This document shows positions 58,754-64,000 of a DNA stretch of 64,000 nucleotides, piece after piece (within the stretch, counting starts at the first letter, position 1; every line of letters begins with the position of its first letter). The notes beneath the pieces are model-generated. The model did not search any database. It was not told the origin of the DNA and saw only the letters and a list, made by a program, of their open reading frames with translations. Position numbers and translations under genes: made by a program. Where the stretch lies: the NCBI RefSeq assembly GCF_003020115.1, contig NZ_PYFX01000003.1, positions 1-64,000 on the forward strand, given 5' to 3'. Origin of the DNA: Bradyrhizobium sp. MOS002 (lineage in GTDB: Bacteria; Pseudomonadota; Alphaproteobacteria; Rhizobiales; Xanthobacteraceae).

Positions 58754-60973
58754 TTACGATGCCTTCGCCTTGGGGTCGAAAGGGGCAACGTTCGACGCCC
58801 TCCCCGACGTTTCGGCGTCGAGACCGAACAGCTGTGCGACACGCTGCAGGCGGCTGGCGCGCTCGCCAGTGATGTCCTCGCTGGCCGACAGCACCTCGCT
58901 CATCGTGGTGAAAGCCGCGCGGCGTTGATTGACATCGTCGGGAAGCAACTTCGGGATAACGGCCAGCGCCGCCTCACGATCGAGCAGCAGCATGAAGAAC
59001 TGCTCGCGAACCAGCATCTTGAACTCGGCAAGCGTTAATCGCGCTCCGCTGTCGTCGCGACGAGCCTGACGCAACGCCTCGATGCTGCGTTCATCCACCA
59101 TTCCTCTCGCCGAGCCGATATAAAGCAGGGCACGGATGGCCGCCTCGCGAAGCCCGCCTTCGTCAATCCTGGATCGGAGCTCGGCGATCCGTTTGTCGAG
59201 CATGGCACGGTGTTCGGCCGGCATCTCGCGCCCGCGCGACGGTTCAGCTTTCGGATCTATGCCGACCGCCGCCTGTAGCGCCGGCGAGCCGTAGACGTTG
59301 AGGAAGATCGCCTCGCTCATCGCTTCCTGCGAATCGCGCCAGCTGTCCAGCGCATGAACGATCTGCTTAGAGACCTGCTCCTGAAATGCCAGGAACGGAT
59401 TGTCGTTCGAAACCGCCTTGCGGTTTTCTTCTAGCCCTTCCGCTGCCGACTTCACCGCTGTCATCCACGGATTTTGACTGCTGAAGGCCTCATACTGCGT
59501 CCGCAGCGGGTGCAGGTTACGCATCAACTCTGCCGTCTGCGGCGCCACCATGCCCTTGATCCAGGGCTGCACGAACTTGCGATAGGCGGCAAGATTGAGC
59601 TCCGAGACGCGTTTGGCCGCGGCAAAGCGCCGCTCGTCCTCAGGCGAATTGCCGCCCATGGCCCGAATATCGTCGAGCGTTCGAGCCTCGCAGCGCATCA
59701 CCCATTGGCCCACAACGAGATCTGAACTGGTGGTTTCCTTGTCCTTGGCTTCGAACGTCGCTTCGTAAAGGCCGGGCGGTAGTACATCGATCAGATCGAT
59801 GTTGCTGGAAAATTCAGCGTGCTCCTTCTTGGCGACGCCGCCCGAGACGAAGATGCCGAGATGGCCGACGCTCTCGTGAACGGTATAGACGATCGTTTGC
59901 CCATAGGCCCTGATGTCATCCACGTCGGCGTAGCATTCGAGGATCCAACCCAGCGCCTGCTGCGGCGGAGTGATGTTGTCGCCCTTGGAGCAGAACACCA
60001 CGATCGGCGAACTGATGTTGCGCAGGTCTACCTTCTGCCCGTCGGACAGGGTGATATTGCCGGCGGCCAGGTTGTTTCCAACGAAGAGTTCGTCGACAAT
60101 GAACTGAATCTCCTCGGCGTTGAGATTGACGTGCCCACCCCACCAGCGCTCGAATTCAAGGTAGCGATCGGCTTCGGTATCGACCTTCGAATAGACATTG
60201 TACTGCTTGGTCCAGAGCGTGTTCGAGGGGTTCTGGCCTTCGAAGTTCTGGACAAGCCAGGCACCATCGAACTTCCCGCCGCCGAGATCGCTAACGAGCG
60301 CAGTTAGCCAGCTTCCGCCCAGCAGGCCGCCTGAATATCGCATTGGATTTTTACCATGCACGCCCGCCCAGTAAGCGAGCGGGGCTCCGGCGATGATCAG
60401 TGGGCCGAATAGTTCGGGCCGAACCGAAGCCAGGATCATGACCGCCCAGCCGGCTTGGCAATTACCTATGACGCAGGGTTTCCCGTCGGCTTCCGGATGA
60501 CGACTGATCACCTTTTCGATGAACAGTGCCTCGGCACGCGCGATACGCTCGATCGTCTGGCCCGGCACCGGCTCCGGCAGGAAGCCGATGAAGTAGCAGG
60601 GATGTCCCGCCTTCATCGCGACGCCGATCTCGCTGTCGGCCTTGAACCCGCCGATGCCTGGACCGTGCCCGGCGCGCGGATCAATCACGATGAACGGCCG
60701 CCGCGCGGAATCGATTTCGACGCCGGCTGGCGGGACGATGCGGACAAGCGCGTAATTGACAGGCTCGTCCAGCTTGCGGCCATCGATGATCAGTTCGGCC
60801 GCATATTGCAGAACGTGTGGGGCAGTTTGCGCGACGTGCTCCCGATATTGGTCGCCGCGCCGGCGCATCACATCGAGAAACAGTATGCTCCGTTGTCCCG
60901 CATCGACCATGTATTCGACGGCCGAGGCGACGAGACCGGACATCGGACCACCGGGCAATCCAGGCACTTCCAT
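58754..60973 (-). CDS. DUF3141 protein, PHA-synthase-like alpha/beta fold (739 aa)
   Basis: I place the start at ATG 60973 (MEVPGLPGG) because GGAG lies seven bases before it and a FixK-like box sits at 61035-61048; the frame is open to 61093. The N-terminal half is an alpha/beta hydrolase fold with an elbow GNCQAGW whose nucleophile is Cys (Cys172 by this start), as in PHA synthases, and VHESVGHLGIFVSGG later. The C-terminal half is helical. From memory it matches DUF3141 proteins of rhizobia and Rhodopseudomonas. It heads the pta-ackA-fabI operon, suggesting a role in acyl-CoA or polyhydroxybutyrate turnover. Confidence 0.88.
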   Translation of the reverse strand: MEVPGLPGGPMSGLVASAVEYMVDAGQRSILFLDVMRRRGDQYREHVAQTAPHVLQYAAELIIDGRKLDEPVNYALVRIVPPAGVEIDSARRPFIVIDPRAGHGPGIGGFKADSEIGVAMKAGHPCYFIGFLPEPVPGQTIERIARAEALFIEKVISRHPEADGKPCVIGNCQAGWAVMILASVRPELFGPLIIAGAPLAYWAGVHGKNPMRYSGGLLGGSWLTALVSDLGGGKFDGAWLVQNFEGQNPSNTLWTKQYNVYSKVDTEADRYLEFERWWGGHVNLNAEEIQFIVDELFVGNNLAAGNITLSDGQKVDLRNISSPIVVFCSKGDNITPPQQALGWILECYADVDDIRAYGQTIVYTVHESVGHLGIFVSGGVAKKEHAEFSSNIDLIDVLPPGLYEATFEAKDKETTSSDLVVGQWVMRCEARTLDDIRAMGGNSPEDERRFAAAKRVSELNLAAYRKFVQPWIKGMVAPQTAELMRNLHPLRTQYEAFSSQNPWMTAVKSAAEGLEENRKAVSNDNPFLAFQEQVSKQIVHALDSWRDSQEAMSEAIFLNVYGSPALQAAVGIDPKAEPSRGREMPAEHRAMLDKRIAELRSRIDEGGLREAAIRALLYIGSARGMVDERSIEALRQARRDDSGARLTLAEFKMLVREQFFMLLLDREAALAVIPKLLPDDVNQRRAAFTTMSEVLSASEDITGERASRLQRVAQLFGLDAETSGRASNVAPFDPKAKAS

Positions 60974-61034
60974 CTGCATGCTCCGATCTCTATGTCGTAT
61001 GAATGCATCCAAAGCCCGCCGCAACGGCAGGCCA

Positions 61035-61048
61035 TTGATATAGGTCAA
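61035..61048. promoter_or_regulatory. FixK2/FNR-like box upstream of the DUF3141-pta-ackA-fabI operon
   Basis: TTGATATAGGTCAA matches TTGA-N6-TCAA. Its centre is about 68 bases upstream of the proposed start at 60973. It would lie inside the gene if the longest open frame were used, and this is one reason to prefer the shorter protein. Confidence 0.6.
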
Positions 61049-61155
61049 TGCTGGACGGCCCGTACGCTGGCCAAGTCGTGTCACGTCCGTCATCCCGACC
61101 GAATGTGTCGAGTTGACTGCCGAGGTTCAGGCCGCCGGCTTTTTGCGGGCCCCCT

Positions 61156-61169
61156 TGACACAAATCAAA
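61156..61169. promoter_or_regulatory. FixK2/FNR-like box upstream of the GNAT gene
   Basis: TTGACACAAATCAA matches TTGA-N6-TCAA. Its centre is about 81 bases before the ATG at 61244, compatible with a leader of about 40 bases. It is distinct from the box at 61035, so the divergent genes each have their own site. Confidence 0.58.
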
Positions 61170-61243
61170 CGTGCAACCGACCGCCCCGTCATAGACCAGT
61201 CTGAGGCCGACGTTTTTTCCGGCCGTCCGAGCCGAGACCTCGC

Positions 61244-61777
61244 ATGTCGAACATCGCTAAATACAGCGTGACGGAACACTTGCGGGACGGCAGCACGGCC
61301 GAAATCCGAGCGCTGCGGCCGGCCGACGAGACGGCTGTTCTCGACGCGCTGGATCAGACCAGCAAGCAGTCGTTGCAGCGCCGTTTTTTCGGGATCAAAC
61401 GTCATTTCTCGGACAAGGAGCGCGCGTTCTTCATGTATGTCGACTTCATGAATCACGTCGCGCTGGTGTGCGAGGTCGAGAATCCCGAACGGAGAATGAT
61501 TGTCGGAGGCGCTCGATATGTCGTGTTTGAGCCCGGACGAGCCGAGGTGGCGTTCGTCGTCATCGACGCTTGGCAGGGCCGAGGCATCGGCTCCATCTTG
61601 ATGCGCCACCTTGGCGAGATCGCCTTCAATAACGGATTACGTGAGCTGACTGCGGAGGTCCTGCCCGAAAACAAGTCAATGCTGGCGGTGCTCGGCAAGT
61701 TTGGCTTCAGGCGGGACGGGAACCGCGACCCCCACACGATGCATTTAACGCTACACCTGGGCAAAGAGGGGCGGTGA
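61244..61777 (+). CDS. GNAT-family N-acetyltransferase (177 aa)
   Basis: Single GNAT domain: EIRALRPADETAVLDAL at the start, acetyl-CoA-binding QGRGIGSILMRHLGEIA (about 108-124) and VLPENKSMLAVLGKFGFRR. It resembles the catalytic part of Pat-type protein acetyltransferases that modify acyl-CoA synthetases, but lacks the large ADP-forming acetyl-CoA synthetase-like domain. The link with an acetate/acyl-CoA island and a FixK-like box fits control of acyl-CoA enzymes by acetylation; this is inference. Confidence 0.88.
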   Translation: MSNIAKYSVTEHLRDGSTAEIRALRPADETAVLDALDQTSKQSLQRRFFGIKRHFSDKERAFFMYVDFMNHVALVCEVENPERRMIVGGARYVVFEPGRAEVAFVVIDAWQGRGIGSILMRHLGEIAFNNGLRELTAEVLPENKSMLAVLGKFGFRRDGNRDPHTMHLTLHLGKEGR

Positions 61778-61787
61778 TCGATGAGCG

Positions 61788-62090
61788 GTGCATGGTTCGG
61801 GCCCGCGCTCAAGATCATGCCGCGCGAGTGCATCGTCGCACCCCATCGCCGGTCGGCCCGGGCGCCCTGGTTATCCTGTTGCCGGCCGTCCCGGTCGGCC
61901 CGGTTATCGTCCCAGGGCTGGTTATCCGGGCTGCTACTATGGCTACCGCGTATACGGAGCGGCGGGCGCCGTAGGAGGGGCCGCCCTCGGAGCTGCAGCC
62001 TAGGGGAGCTCCAGCAGCTGCTAGTACGACAACTATGGCAATTACGTCCCGGTCAGTATCCTTACTGACTGCTGCCCATCGGCGACAGGT
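61788..62090 (+). pseudogene. Decayed secreted Gly/Pro/Tyr-rich protein gene with two in-frame TAG codons
   Basis: Read in the frame of the ATG at 61788, the DNA encodes GRPGRPGYPVAGRPGRPGY, YYGYRVYGAAGAVGGAALGAAA, a TAG, GSSSSC, a second TAG, then YDNYGNYV. From memory, intact Bradyrhizobium proteins of this sort continue GAAA-G-SSSCYYDNYGNYVCP without stops and have an N-terminal signal peptide, missing here. Two nonsense changes and loss of the leader point to a relic. The end coordinate is approximate. Confidence 0.5.
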
Positions 62091-62165
62091 CACCTCACGC
62101 CGTCGCCGGCGCTTTCTTCGTACCTGTGTATCGATCCGTGGCAGAGACTTTGCGCCCACACATTT

Positions 62166-62636
62166 GTGGCCTCAAAGAACAAAAACTTGGCGACTTCCCG
62201 CAAGCGAGTGTCTGCCGAGTACTGCTATGTCCGACTCACCCCAATGCGCAGGCTGGTTGCGGACGACCAAAGCGCTTGGTCAATGCTCCCACAAGACATC
62301 CAGGATCGAATTTTGGTCGACGGCAGCACGCCCGAAAGAGCACTTACGCAACTGAAGATCGCGCAGGCTTACGTTAGGCTTGCGTGCATCCCCGACAACG
62401 ATCAAACTTTATCCGTTTCGGTCGCCACGGTGGCAAGCTGTGTAATACGCATGTTGCGGGGTCCCGAACTCGATCTGAATGGCGTACCACTATTTTGGCT
62501 GGAGCTGTTCGATCTCAGTGCCGGGCTTTCACTCGACAGCTGCTGCTGCCACAGGATCGAGGATGCGGTACCGGTGTTTGAGGGCTTCGTTGCCCAGGCC
62601 GCAGCCATGAGCCAGCCCGAAGGTGAGCCGCTATGA
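62166..62636 (+). CDS. Hypothetical protein (156 aa)
   Basis: GTG start at 62166 without a clear ribosome binding site; later starts such as GTG 62205 are possible. The product has no signal peptide. Segments YCYVRLTPMRRLVADDQSAW and LPQDIQDRILVDGSTPERAL suggest a small helical protein, followed by a Cys-containing stretch (LDSCCCHRIEDAV). I do not recognise the family. Its stop overlaps the next start in ATGA, which supports it as a real gene. Confidence 0.5.
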   Translation: MASKNKNLATSRKRVSAEYCYVRLTPMRRLVADDQSAWSMLPQDIQDRILVDGSTPERALTQLKIAQAYVRLACIPDNDQTLSVSVATVASCVIRMLRGPELDLNGVPLFWLELFDLSAGLSLDSCCCHRIEDAVPVFEGFVAQAAAMSQPEGEPL

Positions 62637-62833
62637 ACGATCACCGGGATCATCTCGAAGCACTGCGAAAGCAAGCAGCAGAGGCTGCGTTGATAAGCGC
62701 GCTTGCGACATCGCCTGGGAAGCGAGACCTTTTCGCCAAGATTGCGGAACATCTCAACACCCTGGCGGCTGCTGTGGAGCTGGCATCGAAGGCCGGCTTC
62801 ATGTCAGAGGCAGGTCCCGGACCACATAGTTAG
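62633..62833 (+). CDS. Small conserved hypothetical protein (66 aa)
   Basis: Starts inside the previous stop (ATGA at 62633). A short helical protein: HLEALRKQAAEAALISALA, then KRDLFAKIAEHLNTLAAAVE. From memory it belongs to a small family common in Bradyrhizobium, with the pattern H-L-x-x-L-R-x-Q-A-A and K-R-x-L-F-x-x-x-A-E-H. Function unknown. Confidence 0.65.
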   Translation: MNDHRDHLEALRKQAAEAALISALATSPGKRDLFAKIAEHLNTLAAAVELASKAGFMSEAGPGPHS

Positions 62834-62852
62834 GGGCTGCTGGGGCAAAGAT

Positions 62853-62866
62853 TTGATCTAGCTCAA
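62853..62866. promoter_or_regulatory. FixK2/FNR-like box, target uncertain
   Basis: TTGATCTAGCTCAA matches TTGA-N6-TCAA and shares its first 10 bases with the boxes at 2645 and 52293. The nearest well-supported downstream start is 63130, about 270 bases away. Either the leader is long, or a small gene or RNA in 62900-63110 is the real target. Confidence 0.5.
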
Positions 62867-63129
62867 CGCGGCCTTTGGTTGTGCGCCGACGGTCGGCACA
62901 TGAAACCGCTCGTCAGAAAACGCGGCACGGCTAAAACGCTGAAGCTGTCCTACACGGAATGGCGCGCCGAATTGTCGCGGAATACGCCAACCAGCTGGGG
63001 CGACCATCAAGCAACTCCGCCGCCGCCTACATTAAAGCCGCGATCATCTACAACTCCGGACGATGCTCGATCCGAACGCTTCCATCCACCCTGCTGCAAC
63101 CTGTAGCATAGTCTTGACGGGTGTTCGGT

Positions 63130-63591
63130 ATGACAAATTTGAAATCGCGAGCCGCCTATCTGGCTCTTCTTTTGGTTCAGCTCAGTGGAGCCCTTTTCAT
63201 AATCTTGGAGGGCTTGCCCGAATTTAGGCGCTTGATGAACCATCCCGGTGAGCAGCTGCCGTTCGAACGATCTGACAATCTTGCTGCACCGATCATGATC
63301 ATGGCAATGCAGGTCGCCTATTGGTATCGCCTGCAGCGCGTTCCGCTTCCCCCTCAGCGCTCGAATCCAATCCTGAGTCACCTGTTTTTGTTTCTGGGGC
63401 GTCTTGCCTTCATTTTTGGTGGGTCGCTGTTCGGCGTCGTGTTCTTCAGACATTTGCCCGAGATCCATCAGGGCGCCGATCTATGGCTCATGTTTCGTCG
63501 CGGGCTGCAACTCCTGGCGTCGCTGTTCGCGCTATTCTGCGTAACGCTTGAATTAGAGCGATTAGGGCGCGCGCTTGGAAGTAACCAATAG
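63130..63591 (+). CDS. Hypothetical integral membrane protein (153 aa)
   Basis: ATG 63130 (a GTG at 63121 is in frame). Four likely helices: AAYLALLLVQLSGALFIILE, NLAAPIMIMAMQVAYWY, LSHLFLFLGRLAFIFGGSLF and LQLLASLFALFCVTLELERL, with charged loops (RSDN, HLPEIHQGAD). No domain recognised. It is the first credible gene after the FixK-like box at 62853. Confidence 0.65.
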   Translation: MTNLKSRAAYLALLLVQLSGALFIILEGLPEFRRLMNHPGEQLPFERSDNLAAPIMIMAMQVAYWYRLQRVPLPPQRSNPILSHLFLFLGRLAFIFGGSLFGVVFFRHLPEIHQGADLWLMFRRGLQLLASLFALFCVTLELERLGRALGSNQ

Positions 63592-63729
63592 CCGCCTCGC
63601 CTACTTCAAGACCCGCCGGCTTCACGCCGCGGCCAAACCTGCATTGGGACAAAATACCGAAGCCAAACACTATTTCCATCTCGTGCGGGCGAAGAGCTGC
63701 AATGACGGTCTCAGTCGAAGAGGCACATT

Positions 63730-64000
63730 ATGAAAATTCTTGCCCTGTTGCTCGCTTCCACATTGTCGATTGCATGCGCAAGCCAGAGCCAAGCCCTAGT
63801 GAGAATTGCGAACGATCGAGGTGGCTTGATCCAACGTTACCTGGATCGTTATGATGAGTTAAAGGGCACGGGGCAAACCGTGGTAATCGATGGCCTCTGC
63901 GCGTCCGCTTGCACGATCGTATTGGCAAAGATCCCATCAGGTAGAGTTTGCGTAACTGAAAGGGCAAACCTTGCTTTCCACGCAGCATGGGACCTCGGCG
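63730..64000 (+). CDS. Exported hypothetical protein (3' end outside window)
   Basis: From ATG 63730 the frame stays open to the window edge (about 90 codons). Signal peptide MKILALLLASTLSIACASQ, possibly lipidated at Cys in the SIACAS context. Then VRIANDRGGLIQRYLDRYDE and VIDGLCASACTIVLAKIPSG, ending VCVTERANLAFHAAWD. From memory this resembles Bradyrhizobium proteins of the plan IDG-x-C-x-SACT-x-VL...FHAA, a ClpP/crotonase-like fold in which the Ser of SACT may be a nucleophile. Partial gene. Confidence 0.65.
   Translation, partial: MKILALLLASTLSIACASQSQALVRIANDRGGLIQRYLDRYDELKGTGQTVVIDGLCASACTIVLAKIPSGRVCVTERANLAFHAAWDLG

Noticed and set aside
62959..63111. A 50-codon frame (MARRIVAEYANQLG...) and an overlapping 75-codon frame at 62879
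   Set aside because: Neither has a good ribosome binding site or a recognised family, and they overlap in different frames. Kept only as a possible target of the box at 62853.

Overview
The window is high-GC alphaproteobacterial chromosome. Small protein families typical of Bradyrhizobium, the abundance of Liv/Dpp/TauT-type ABC importers, and repeated 14-bp FixK2/FNR-like boxes (TTGA-N6-KCAA) all point to Bradyrhizobium or a close relative. This placement is from memory of families, not from a search. No rRNA, tRNA, CRISPR array or insertion sequence was seen.

Layout. (1) 1-3.8 kb: small exported or hypothetical proteins, including two related secreted proteins, each about 60 bp downstream of a FixK-like box. 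(2) 3.9-10.5 kb: an RpiR-type regulator divergent from a five-gene Dpp/Opp-type importer. (3) 10.8-32.9 kb: a very long co-directional cluster. It starts with a Liv-type binding protein, a large intergenic hairpin and an AraC regulator. Then come the Liv permeases and ATPases, with LivF fused to a Tm-1-like (UPF0261) domain, a TIM-barrel partner protein and a giant SPFH/flotillin protein built on 11-residue repeats. Next are two SRPBCC proteins, a molybdenum hydroxylase (FAD subunit, 2Fe-2S subunit and a molybdopterin subunit split into two genes) and Cox-type maturation factors (MoxR ATPase and VWA protein). It ends with an amidohydrolase, a lactonase-like metallo-beta-lactamase, an SMP-30/isochorismatase fusion and a flavodoxin-fold reductase. 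Most junctions overlap or are a few bases long. I read it as one import-and-oxidation system for an unidentified, probably ring-containing, compound, and it is the most interesting part of the window. (4) 32.9-39.7 kb: a sugar-type ABC operon without its own ATPase (binding protein, two permeases, Gfo/Idh/MocA, ThuA, LacI), with a divergent SDR gene. (5) 39.8-47.9 kb: a GntR-headed TauT-type operon ending in a NodB-fold deacetylase, an FAH-family enzyme and a MetE-like protein, plus an orphan Liv-type binding protein. (6) 48.7-61.8 kb: an island of acyl metabolism. It has alpha/beta hydrolases (one an exported tandem-domain protein), a 3-oxoacid CoA-transferase, a MaoC hydratase, FabI, AckA, Pta, a DUF3141 protein with a PHA-synthase-like Cys nucleophile, and a GNAT acetyltransferase. 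Its main transcription units each start next to a FixK-like box, suggesting control by oxygen limitation. (7) 61.8-64 kb: a decayed secreted-protein gene and small hypothetical genes, with a partial gene at the right edge.

All functional assignments are from reading motifs and context; no database search was run.
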